Of a stretch of 64,000 nt of DNA, positions 23,033 through 34,130 are shown piece after piece. Position 1 is the first letter of the stretch. Every line of letters begins with the position of its first letter. The notes under the pieces were generated by a model, which saw only the letters and a list, made by a program, of their open reading frames with translations, was not told the origin of the DNA and ran no database searches. Source of the DNA: Cannabis sativa (lineage: Eukaryota > Streptophyta > Magnoliopsida > Rosales > Cannabaceae); assembly GCF_029168945.1 (NCBI RefSeq), contig NC_083610.1:51849429-51913428 (forward strand), written 5' to 3'. Both the position numbers and the translations under genes were made by a program.

Positions 23033-24166
23033 TTAATGGTAGTATTTTCTCAAGTGTTCCCCGTTCCAATACCTTGGTACTACAACAAGTTGCATCTTTT
23101 CATCACACTTACCCAATTTGTATGTTCCCGACTCTAGAACTTCGACCAACTGATATGGCCCTTCCCAGTTTGGTTCGAGCAAACGTGTTGTACTGTCTTT
23201 AGTGTTCAAAAATACTCTCATTAGGACCATATCTCCCATAAAGAATTTTCATGCTCTCACTTGTTTGTTAAAATACTGAGCTACTTTTTGCTGATGGGCT
23301 ATCAGTTTTAAGTTTGTTGCAGTTCTTTTCTCAACTTCATCAAGTGATTCTGCGAGGAGTACATGATTGGCTTCATGGCTATATGTTAATCTCATGTGGG
23401 ATGGCAGTTCGAGTTCTACGGGCAGCATAGCTTAATATCCATATGTCATGGTAAATGGAGTCTGTCTGGTCGTTGTTTTCTCGGTTGTACGGTATGACCA
23501 TAATACTTCAGGAAGTTCCTCTGGCCAGTTTCCTTTAGCATCTTCAAGTTTCTTCTTTAGGTTGTCCTTGAGTGTCTTGTTGAGTGCTTCAACTTGACCA
23601 TTTGCTTGGGGATGTGCCACTTCTGAGAAACTTTTTATGATTCCATGGTTCGCACAGAAATCAGTGAAGCACTGACTGTCAAATTATTTTCCATTGTCCG
23701 AGACTATCTTATATGGTAATCTGAATTTGCAATTTATGCTTTTGACAATGAAGTCTTACACTTTTTTGGACGTGATGGTTGCCAATGGCTCGGCTTTCGT
23801 CCACTTGGTAAAATAATAAACTGCAACCACCGCGTACTGCACTCCGCCTTTGCCTTTGGGTAACTATCTAATCAGGTCAATTCCCCAAATGGCGAAAGGC
23901 CAAGGACTTTGCATCTGAATTAGTTCGTTGGGCGGTGCCCGAGGTATCCTTAAAAATCTTTGTCATTTATCACATTTCTTAACGTAGGCCTTGGACTCTT
24001 CAATCATTGTTTGCCAGAAATAGCCTTGCCTTAGAATTTTCTTGGATAAGCTCTGCCCGGCTGCGTGGCTGCCACAAAATTCGTCATGTACTTCTGACAA
24101 AATTCGTGCAGCTTCTTCTTGTGTGGCACACCTGAGTAGTGGCATGGAGAATCCTCTTCTACACAT
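23033..24166 (-). pseudogene. Ty3/Gypsy integrase of element C (decayed)
   Basis: Minus strand, in order: zinc-binding part (24166-23963; HDEFCGSHAAGQSLSKKI then YVKKC), catalytic core and C-terminal part. Core residues are visible as IWGIDL (near 23885), IVSDNGK (near 23690) and GQVEALNK (near 23590), the expected D, D, E set. SYRTTEKTTTRQTPF and WEGPYQLVEVLESGTYKL are standard plant Gypsy integrase signatures. Stop codons and frame changes split it into ORFs 23963-24166, 23432-23620 and 23033-23239, so it cannot be functional. It would insert the element DNA in the nucleus. Confidence 0.88.
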
Positions 24167-24339
24167 TACTCCCTCTACAATGATGTACCGTGCAGCCTTT
24201 CTCCTCTTTTATGAGCTTCAAATCTGTTATCTAGGAGCTCCCCAGTGTTGAGGTAGGCTGCTATTGGCGTCATCCAGTTTGGGGATGTATCAATCATTTC
24301 AACCTCTTCCGTGCCGGTGATACTCAGTTTTTTGAGAAA

Positions 24340-25190
24340 CTAGATAGGAGTCAGATTTGCTTTATCATTTATGTTGCAGCTCGCAAGTCGAGCTACTGCA
24401 TCAGCAGTTGTGTTTTCTTCCCTTGGAATTTTCTTGAGACCATAGCTTTTAAATTGAGCACGTAGATCATGTATTTTTCTCAGATATGCTATCATCTTCT
24501 GCCCCCGATCCTCGTACTCTTTGAATACATGATTTACCACCAATAGTGAATCACTACAGATCTAAACGTGTTCAGCTTTAATTTTCGGAGCAAGTCTTAG
24601 GCCAGCAATCAGAGCTTCATATTAAGCTTGATTATTAGATGCCTTAAATCGGAATTTGACTACAGCGTGCAGGTGTTGCACCCTAGGTGTGACAAGGGCG
24701 ATTCCTGCGCCAGACAGCCGGTCCGTAGCTAACCCATCCACATGTAGCTTCCAAGTCGGCTCGTCTTCACCATCGCTCGGCTGAGGTACTTGTACTAGCT
24801 CTGGGTTGTTTTCTGAAACGCTCTCTTCTTTACCCGTACATTCAATTACAAAATCTGCTAAGGCTTGACCTTTAATTGCTGTTCATGATTGAAAGATAAT
24901 TTAATACTGGCCCAACTCCACCGCCCATTTGAGCAACCTTCCATAGGCGTCCGATTTTTGCAATACTTGGCGTAATGGTTTGTCAGTGTATACCTAAACA
25001 GGATGAGCCTGAAAGTAGGGTCGTAGCTTTCTCGTTCCTAGGATTAGGCAATAAGTGAGCTTTTCTATCAATGGGTACCGGCCTTCAGCTTCAATGAATC
25101 TTTTGCTGATGTAGTATACCAGGTGTTTGATATTGTTCTCTTTCTCTGGTCAGTACGGCACTTATAGTGTAAACCGTGGCTGCCAGGTAT
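24340..25190 (-). pseudogene. Tandem RNase H domains of Tat pol (element C, decayed)
   Basis: Two RNase H regions follow RT on the minus strand. The first (about 25190-24780) shows YYISKRFIEAEGRYPLIEKL and YTDKPLRQVLQKSDAYGRL, the usual Gypsy RNase H. The second (about 24765-24340) starts WKLHVDG and continues GAGIALV, YEALIAGLRLA, SDSLLVVNHV and IPREENTTADAVARLAS. A second, archaeal-like RNase H is a known mark of the Tat lineage. Several in-frame stops are present, for instance between AHPV and VYTD. The domain would degrade RNA of the RNA-DNA hybrid. Confidence 0.82.
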
Positions 25191-26110
25191 ATTCCTAATT
25201 CTTCTCCGTCCAAAGGTTTTGAGAGCACCAGAGCTTTTGCGAGTTGCGGTTTTAGCTCTTGAAAGGCTTTTTCACATTCCTCCGTCCATTCAAATTGCTT
25301 ATTTCCTCGCAGGATGTTGAAGAATGGGACACACTTGTCTGTTTAGTTTAAAACAAATCTGTTGAGTGCGGCAATCCAACCAGTCAAACTCTGAAATTCC
25401 TTGGTTTTTGTTGGTGATTTCATGTCCAGGAGGGCTTGAATTTTCTCTTAATTAGCTTCAATTCCTCGGGCGTTGACGATAAAGCCCAGAAATTTACCCG
25501 AGCTGACTCTAAATGAGCACTTTAGGGGATTGAGTTTCATGTTGTATTTCTTGAGGACTTTGAAGCATTCGTCCAAGTCGTCTATATTCCCCCAGCCTTC
25601 CTGGATTTGACAAGCATGTCCTCCACATGCACTTCCATATTTCGTCTGATCTGGTCTTTGAACATTTTGTGTACCAATCTTTGGTATGTAGCTCTCGCAT
25701 TCTTGGGACCAAATGGCATGACTTATAACAGTACAGACACATATCTTTTCGAAAACTTGTATGTTCTTGGTCTGGTGGATGCATCTTGATTTTATTATAC
25801 CCCGAATAGGCATCCATGAAACTTAATATCTCGTGTCCTTCTGTTGCATCCACAAGTTGATCTATTCCTGGAAGTGGAAAGTAGTCTTTTGGGCACGCCT
25901 TATTGATGTCGGTGAAATCAATACAGACTCGCCATTTTTTGTTCGGCTTGGGTACTAGTACGGGATTATCAACCCAGGCCAGGTAGAAAGCTTCAATTAT
26001 GAAATTGTTACTGCTTTTCTACCTCTTCTTTTAGTGCTAGGGCTCGTTCCTTGTCCAACAATCTTCTTTTTTATTGAACAGGGCGAAAATTAAGCTCAAT
26101 ATTCAGGACG
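25191..26110 (-). pseudogene. Ty3/Gypsy reverse transcriptase of element C (decayed)
   Basis: RT signatures on the minus strand: FMDAYSGYNKIKMHPPDQEHTSF (near 25830), LNPLKCSFRVSSGKFLGFIV (near 25500), and FEWTEECEKAFQELKPQL (near 25280). The catalytic box that should read YVDD reads HVEDM in MEVHVEDMLVKS (25608-25637), losing the first catalytic aspartate. Several frame changes are needed to join the motifs. The enzyme would have copied element RNA into DNA; this copy cannot. Confidence 0.85.
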
Positions 26111-26357
26111 TGTGAAATTATAGGGGGATCGATTCCGACCATGTCCTCATGTGACCATGCAAAGATGTCCAAGTTTGCTCTAAGAAATTTTATCAATGCT
26201 GATTTTACTTCTAGTAGCCAACCTTTTCTGATTTTGAGTTTCCTGGTCGGAACATTTGGGTCGATTCCAATTTCTTCTCATTCTTCCACTGGCCCAACAT
26301 TTGTATTTTGTTCCCCAAGTCAGGATCCACAACTTCATCCTTGCCTTGGGCAGTTCC
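26111..26357 (-). other. Linker between protease and RT of element C
   Basis: A decayed stretch of the pol reading frame. ORFs at 26180-26368 (-) and 26141-26398 (+) carry no motif I recognise, and the region is probably the unstructured protease-RT linker. Confidence 0.45.
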
Positions 26358-26850
26358 CTATTTGGCAATGTCTTTTCCCTTGTCTGAACTCTGATTAGAG
26401 GATACTTCCTTTTTAACCTTTGTTAGGGCAAGGTTGTAACATTCCTGTGCAACTTGTTGATTTCCTCTTAGGCACCCGACCCCATTCTTCGTTGGAAACT
26501 TAAGGCACGAATGAAATATTGACGTAACAGCCTTTAGGTCATACAAGGCTTGTCGGCCTAACGTGACATTAAAGGTTGATGGAACATCCAATATCAGAAA
26601 TTGTGCCATTACAGTTATGCTCTTCGGAGCTTGATCAACAGTGAGGGGTAGGCGAATTTACCCTAGAGATGCAACACTCTGGCCGGAGAAACCATATACA
26701 GGCTAAAGACAGGGGTTAAATCTTTGAGTTGGAAACCCATTTTTTCATATGGTGTTTTGAACAAGATATTTGCAGAGGCTCCATTATCTATCATGGTTCA
26801 GGAAACCATTTTGTTGGGTATCTGTACTTCCACGACCAACAAATTGTTGT
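26358..26850 (-). pseudogene. Tat-type aspartic protease of element C (decayed)
   Basis: Minus strand. MIDNGASANILFKTPYEKM (near 26795-26740) is the active-site region (D-N-G in place of D-T/S-G), followed by the family's C-terminal half, FNVTLGRQALYDLKAVTSIF then KFPTKNGVGCLRGNQQVAQE (26609-26430). Tat proteases normally read LGRPWLH...AVxSTxHxxxKFPT...GxVxGDQ, so the match is clear. At least one stop and a frame change separate the halves. It would have processed the gag-pol polyprotein. Confidence 0.8.
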
Positions 26851-26956
26851 GCGAGAAATTTACTTTGATAGCATCCTCTTCACTGAATGTTATGGTGGGT
26901 TCCCCTACCCGTGGCACTTTTGGCTTACTTTCTTCGATGGCCAGGACCACTTCTTT

Positions 26957-28345
26957 TTACTCATGTTGTAAGGTTCGGGCATACCTTTCTTGGGCTTTGC
27001 CTGAATCTCCAACTATGTGCGGGCCTCCAATAATGACTTGTAAATGCCCATCCACCGATGGTGGCAGTAAGTCTTGATTATTATCTGTCTGAGCAGCCCT
27101 CTGATTTTGATCAGCCTTAACGTATTTTTTCACGTACGGGTTATTCTTTCTTATTAAAAATTCAATTTCCCGCTTCAGATTGTTGCATTCATTGGTGTCA
27201 TGGCCATAATCTCCATGAAAACAGGAAAACTTGGACACGTCTATTTTACTTATGTCCTTTTTCGTGGGAGCATGTTTCTTATACGAAGCTACTAACTGAG
27301 TGCCCATGCAGATAGTCTCTGAATCCTCTATTAGGACAGAGAAACAGTAAACTTGGAAGGATTTTCTCTAGGGGCCTGTTCGGTTTTGCCAGCGAACTTT
27401 CCCTTTTTCCCATTGTCTTTCCTGTTGTTGTTAGACCTTTTACAACCCGAACTTGAATTGCTTGGGTACTGAGAGTGTTGAACGGATGTTCCAGCAGAGG
27501 GAACTTGTGGCTGGTTCGGTATAAGCTCGACTTCAGCCCACTGAATGGCTCTTCAAGCTTGATGTAACCATCTCCACGATCGAGAAAGTCACTCATTGAA
27601 TCTACTGCTCCATCTCTTTTTATGTCTTTCCAAAGCTCTCCGAGAACTTCGATGCCCCCCAGTATCGCAGCCAATTTCCCTTCTTCGGTTAACCGTGCAA
27701 CTTTCGTCGCCTCCATCATGAACTTGCTGATATAAGCTCGGAAAGGTTCTCCTGGCCTTTGCTTCACTTGGACCAGGTCTTCTAAATGCAACGGGAGTTG
27801 GCGAGAAGAAGAAAATTGTGCATGGAATTCCGAGGAGAAAGCCTTCCATGAATTGAATCTTCCTGGTGTCAACTTGAAGTACCATTACTGGGCAGCTTCT
27901 AAAAGTGTGGCAGGAAAAACTCTGCAAAATACATTACCTCGTCGATTCTAGGTCCATTTGCATTTCAAAATATTTAAAATGTGATAAGGGATCTTCCTTC
28001 CTAGTATACATCTTCCAGGTCGGCATCTTGAACTTGTGGGGCAACTCTAGAACATGGATCTCTGGAGAAAAAGGAGATCCACATGCTCAGTCCAACTCGA
28101 GGTCATTGTTCTTCTGACCGGCCAGACCTTGGAACATGCTTTTTAGTTCATCCAAGTGTGCTTGCACAGATGGATTAACTTGTTCAGCCTCATGATTGAC
28201 AAGGGTCACGTCAAGATCTCTTTGAGCTGGATTTTGGGCACGAGCCCCGGGCTGAGTGGTTGGTGGAACACATTGTTTGTCTAAGCCTCTCCTTCATTTT
28301 AGATCATCTCTGAGATCATGAGCTATTCCCAGTCTATTTTAGGTT
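26957..28345 (-). pseudogene. Tat-type gag of element C (decayed, N-terminus cut off)
   Basis: Minus strand. The N-terminal part reads AHDLRDDLK (near 28320) and IHVLELPHKFKMPTW (near 28040). The capsid core FNSWKAFSSEFHAQFSSS and VKQRPGEPFRAYISKF (27872-27700) is the retrotransposon gag fold. The knuckle CFHGDYGHDTNECNNLKREI (near 27220) is the variant typical of Tat elements. Frameshifts join 27589-27927, 27279-27872 and 26957-27307. The frame still looks coding right up to about 28342, where the satellite begins, so the first codons and the whole leader were removed by the junction. Confidence 0.82.
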
Positions 28346-31300
28346 TATGTGTGTGAAAGATCAATGGGGGTTCTGTGCTTCTTCAACCATCCTTCCCGGA
28401 AGAGAAGGTCTACTTGAAGTCTATTACACACCCAGTGATGTTTCAACCTTTTTTCTTTCAAAGCAAAGTCATTGCTTGAAATTTAGTGCAACTTTATCAT
28501 TTCCTCGTAGAAGCCAAAGTGTGCCACATAAAATTCATCATGGCTCTCGCATGCATGTGGTTTCTCGTGCGTGAAAGAGCACTGGGGGTTCGATACATCT
28601 TCATTCGTCCTTCCTAGAAGAGAAGTACTGCTTGGAGTATGTCACACGCCAAGTGATGTTTCACCCTTTAGTCTTTTGAAGGGAAGTCATTGCTTGAATT
28701 TCAGTGCAACTTTAGCCTTCCGTCGCGGATGCAAAGGTCTATCACATAAATTCAAAATGGCTCTCGCATGCACATTATTTCCTGTGTGTGAAAGATAACT
28801 GAGGATTCGATACGTCTTCAATCCTCCTTCATGGAAGAGAAGGACTGCTTGGATTCTGTCACACGCACATTGATGTTGCACCATCTGGTCTATTAAAGTG
28901 AAGTCATCACTTTGATTTTAATGCAACCTCAGTCTTCCCTCCAGGAGCCAAAGTCTACCACAAAATTCAACATGGCTCTTGTGTGCACAAAGTTTCTCGT
29001 GCATGAAAGGTCCCTGGTGGTTCGATATATCTTCAACCCTCCTTCCCGAAAGAGATGGACTGCTTGAAGTCTGTCACACGACCAGTGATGTTTCACCCTT
29101 TGGTCCTTTAAAGCGAAGTCATCGCTTGAATTTAGGGCAACTTTAGCCTTCCCTCGCAGGAGCCGAAGTCTGCTGCATAAAATTCAACTTGGCTCTTGCA
29201 TGTACATATCTTTTTGCCTGAAAGATCACTAGGGGTTCAGTATGTCTTCAACCATCCTTCCTAGAAGAAAAGGGCTGCTTGAAGTCTTTTACACGCCCAA
29301 TGATATTTTACCATTTTGTCTTTTAAAGCGAAGCCATTGCTTGAAAGTAATTGGAACTTTAGTCTTTCCTCATACAAGCAGAAGTCTACCACATAAAATT
29401 CAATATGGCTCTCGCACGCACGTGGTTTTTCGAGTGTTATAGATCATTGGTTGTTTGATACGTCTTCAACCCTCCTTCCTGGAAGAGAAGAACTGCTTGG
29501 AGTCTATCACACGCCCAGTTATGTATCACCCTTTGGTCTTTTAAAGCAAAGTAATCGCTTGAATTTTAGTGCAACTTTAGCCTTCCTTCGCGGAAGCGTA
29601 AGTCTGCTGCATTAAATTCGACATGGCTCTCGCATGCATGTGGTTTTTTGTGTGCGAAATATCACTGGGGAGTCGATACGTCTTCAACCCTCCTTCCCAA
29701 AAGAGAAGGACTTTTTGGATTCTGTCACACGCCCACTGATGTTGCACCCTCTAGTCATTTAAAGAAAAGTCATCGCTTGGATTTTAGTGCAACTTTAGCC
29801 TTCCCTCGCGTGAGCCGAAGTCTACCACATAAAATATAACATGGCTCTCGCGTGCATAAAGTTTTTTGTCTGTGAAAGATCACTTGGGGTTTGATACATC
29901 TTCAACCCTCCTTCCCTGAAGAGAAAGACTGCTTGAAGTCTGTCACATGCATTATAATCTTTCCCTCTTTGATCTTCTAAAAGTGAAATCATCGCTTTAA
30001 TTTTAGTGCAACTTTGGCCTTCCCCAATAGGATCTGAAGTGTGCCACATAAAATTAAACATGGCTCTCGCGTGCACAGAGTATTTTGTGAGTGAAAGATC
30101 ACTGGGGGTTCGATACATCTACAACCCTCCTTCCCAAAAGAGAAGGACTCCTTGAAGTCTGTCACATGACCAGTGATGTTTCACCCTTTGGTCTTTTAAG
30201 GCGTAGTCATTGCTTGAATTTTAGTGCATCTTCAGCCTTCCCTCGCACGAGCCGAAGTCTGCTACATAAAATTGAAAATGGCTCTTGCATGCACATAGTT
30301 TTTTGTGCGTGAAAGATCACTGGGAGCTCGATACGTCGTCAGCCATTCTTCCAAAAAGAGAAGGACTGCTTGAAGTCTATTACACGCCCAATGATGTTTC
30401 ACCCTTTTGTCTTTTAAAGCGAAGTCATTGCTTGAATTTTAGTGCAAATTTAGCCTTTCCTCACAGAAGTCAAAGTTTGCCACATAAAATTCAACATGGC
30501 TCTTGCATGCACGTATTTTCTCGTGCGTGAAAGATCATTGTGGTTTCAATACATCTTAAACCCTCGTTCCCAGAAGACAGGGACTAGTTGGAGTCTATCA
30601 CACGCCTAGTGCAACTTTAGCCTTCTTTTGCGAAAGCCAAAGTCTACCACATAACATTTAAGATGGCTCTCGCATTAATGTGGATTTTTGTGCGTGAAAG
30701 ATCACTAGGGGTTCGATAGGTTTTCAACCCTCCTTCCAAAAAGAGAAGGACTGCTTGGATTATGTCACACGCCCATTTATGTTACACCCTCTAGTCTTTT
30801 AAAGTAAAGTAATCTATTGGATTTTAGTGCAACTTTAGCCTTCCCTCACAGGAGCAAAAGTCCACCACATAAAATTCAACATGGCTCTTGCATGCATGTG
30901 GTTTTTTTGTGCGTGAAAGAACGCTAGGGTTCAATACGTCTTCAACCCTCCTTCCCAGAAGAAAAGGATTACTTGGATTCTTTCACATGTCCAGTGATGT
31001 TTCACACTTTAGTCTTTTAAACCAAAGTCATCTCTTGAATTTTAGTGCAACTTTAGCCTTCCATCGCAAAAGTTGAAGTTCGCCACATAAAATTCAACAT
31101 GGCTCTCGCATGCATGAGGTTTTTCGTGCGTGAAATATCACTAGGGGGTCGATACGTCTTCAACCCTCCTTCCCAAAAGAGAAGGACTGCTTGGATTTTG
31201 TCACACACCCACTGATGTTGCACCCTCTAGTCTTTTGAAGCAAAGACATCTCTTGGATTTTAGTACAACTTCAGCGTTCCCTCATGGGAGCCGAAGTCTG

Positions 31301-34130
31301 CCACATAAAATATAACACGGCTCTCGCGTGTACATAGTTTTTTGTGTGTGAAAGATCACTTGGGGTTCGATACGCTTTCAACCCTCCTTCCTAAAGAGAA
31401 GGACTTCTTGAAGTCTGTCACACGCCTAGTAATGTTTCCCTCTTTGATCTTTTAAAAGTGAAATCATCGCTTTTATTTTAGTGCAACTGAAGTATGCCAC
31501 ACGAAATTTAACATGGCTCTTGCGTGCACAAAGTTTTTTGTTTGTGAAAGATCATTGGGGTTCGATACATCTTCAACCCTCCTTCCCTGAAGAGAAGGAC
31601 TGCTTGAAGTCTATCACACGACCAGTGATGTTTCACACTTTGGTTTTTAAAAGAAAAGTCATCTCTTGAATTTTAGTGCAACTTTAGCCTTCCCTCGCGA
31701 GGCCGAAGTCTGTTGCATAAAAATCAACATGGTTCTTGCATGCACGTAGGTTTTTGTGTGTGAAAGATCAATGGGGGTTCTGTACTTCTTCAACCTTCCT
31801 TCCTGGAAGAGAAGGTCTGCTTGAAGTCTATTACACACTCACTGATGTTTCACCCTTTGGTCTTTTAAAGCGAAGTCATTGCTTGAATTTTGTGCAACTT
31901 TAGCCTTTCCTCGCAGGAGCCAAAGTCTGCCACATAAAATTCAGCATGGCTCTCCATGCACATGGTTTCTTGTGCGTGAAAGATGAGTGGGGGTTCAATA
32001 CATCTTCAATCCTCCTTCCTCAAAGATAAGGACTGCTTGGAGTCTGTCACACACCCAACGATGTTTAACCCTTTGGTCTTTTAAAGCAAGGTCATATTTT
32101 GAATTTTAGTGCAACTTGAGCCTTCCTTCACGAAAGCCAAAGTCTGCCACATAAAATTCAGCATGGCTCTCACATGAATGTGGTGTTTTGTGCGTGAAAG
32201 ATCACTGGCGGTTCGATACGTCTTCAACCCTCCTTCCTAAAAGAGAAGGACTGCTTAGATTCTATCACACGCCCATTTATGTTACACCATCTAGACTTTA
32301 AAGCAAAGTCATCGCTTGGAGTTTATTGCAACCTTAGCCTTCCCTCGTAGGAGCCGAAGTTTGCCACAAAAAATTCAACATGACTCATGTGCATGAAGTT
32401 TTTTGTGCGTGAAAGATCACTTGGGGTCCGATACGTATTCAAACCACCTTCACGGAAGAGATGGACTACTTGAAGTCTGTCACACGCCTAGTGATGTTTC
32501 ACTCTTTGATCTTTCTAAGGCGTAGTCATTGCTTAAATTTTAGTGAAACTTCCACCTTCCCTCGCGAGAGCTGAAGTCTGCCACATTAAATTCAACATGG
32601 CTCTTGCGTGCACAAAGTTTTTCGTGCGTTAAAGATAATTGGGGGTATGATTCATCTTCAACCTTCCTTCCCGGAAAGAAGGATTTCTTAAAGACTATCA
32701 CATGACAAGTGATGTTTCACCCTTTGGTCTTTTGGAGCAAAGTCATCGCTTAAATTTTAGTGCAACTTCATCCTTCCCTCGCAGGAGCCAAAGTCTACTG
32801 CATAAAATTCAATACGGTTATTGCATGCATGTAGTATTTTGTGCGTGAAAGATCACTGGGGGTTCGGTACATCGTCAACCATCCTTCCCTGAAGAGAAGG
32901 ACTATTTGAAGTCTGTTACACGCCTAGTGATGTCTCACCCTTTTATCTTTTAAAGCGAACTCATTGTTTGATTTTTAGTGCAACTTTATCCTTTCCTCAC
33001 AGAAGCCGAAGTCTACAACATAAAATTTGACATTGCTCTCGCATGCACGTGGTTTCCTGTGCGTGAAAGATCATTGGGGGTTTGATATGTCTTCAACCCT
33101 CCTTCCTAGAAGAGAAGGACTTCTTGGAGTCTTTGACATGCGCAGTGATATTTCACCCTTAGGTCTTTTAAAGCAAATTCATTGCTTGAATTTTAGTGCA
33201 ACTTTAGCCTTCTTTCGTGGAAGTCAAAGTTTCCCACATAAAATTCAACATGGCTCTCGCGTGCATGAAGTTTTTTGGGCTTGAAAGATCACTGGGGGTT
33301 CGATACTTCTTCAACCCTCCATCCCTGAAGAGAAGGACTTCTTGAAGTCTGTCACACGCCCAGTGATGTTTCAATCTTTGATCTTTTAAAAGCAAAGTCA
33401 TCACTTGAATTTTAGTGCAACTTCAGCCTTCCTTCACGGGAGCCGAAGTCTGCTGCATAAAATTCAACATGGCTATTGCATGCACGTATTTTTTCGTGCG
33501 TGAAAGATAATTGGGGGCTCGATACATCTTCAACCCTCCTTCCCAAAAGAGAAGGACTGCTCGATGTCTGTCACACGACCAGGGATGTTTAACCCATTGG
33601 TCTTTTAAAGAAAAATCATCGCTTTAATTTTAGTGCAACTTTAGCCTTCCCTCATGGGAGCCGAAGTCTGCTGCATAAAATTCAACATGGCTCTAGCATG
33701 TACGTAGCTTTTCGTGCGTGAAAGATCAATGGGGTTCAGTATGTCTTCAACAATTCCCAGAAGAGAAGGACTGCTTGAAGTCTATTACACGCCTATTGAT
33801 GTTTCAGCCTTTGGTCTTTTTTAGCGAAGTCATTGCTTGAATTTTAGTTCAACTTTAGCCTTTCCTCGAAGAAGCTGAAGTCTTCCACATTAAATTCAGC
33901 ATGGCTCTCGCATGCACGTGGTTTTTCATGCGTGGAAGATCACTGGGAGTTTAATACATCTTTAACCCTCTTTCCTGAAGGAGAAGGAGTGCTTGGAGTC
34001 TTTCACGCGCCCAGTGAAGTTGCACCCTCTAGTCTTTGAAAGCGAAGTCATTACTTGGATGTTACTGTAACTTTAGCCTTTCCTCGCAATAGCTGAAGTC
34101 TGCCAAATAAAATGCAACGTGAATCTCGCA
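28346..34130. repeat. Satellite-like tandem array, about 217 bp x 27
   Basis: Head-to-tail units recognised by GCGTGAAAGATCACTGGGGG, TCTTCAACCCTCCTTCC, AGAGAAGGACTGCTTGAAG, TTTAGTGCAACTTTAGCC and CACATAAAATTCAACATGG. I counted 27 unit starts between about 28353 and 33933, spaced mostly 214-220 bp apart. Shorter units occur near 30527 (about 169 bp) and near 31347 (about 197 bp). Units differ from each other by roughly 10-20% by eye. Satellite-like arrays are known in the 3' untranslated region of Tat elements, and the array lies on the pol side of an antisense-ORF-like gene and LTR, so I assign it to element E. Confidence 0.92.

Larger units (their letters stand above)
19211..28345 (-). mobile_element. 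Degenerate Ty3/Gypsy Tat-type element C (truncated both sides)
   Basis: On the minus strand: gag, protease, RT, RNase H, second RNase H and integrase (28345 down to 23033), all decayed. An ORF on the opposite strand follows (19211-22463). Gag-pol first, then an antisense ORF before the 3' LTR, is the known layout of Tat-lineage elements such as Grande. The 3' LTR side is cut by the family-1 LTR at 19210. The 5' side ends within gag at the satellite array, so LTRs and PBS are missing. Confidence 0.8.

Noticed and set aside
28346..34130. Regular repeats as a CRISPR array; many 60-85 aa ORFs inside
   Set aside because: Whole 217-bp units repeat without unique spacers, the genome is a plant, and the ORFs are by-products of the repeat with stops in most units.
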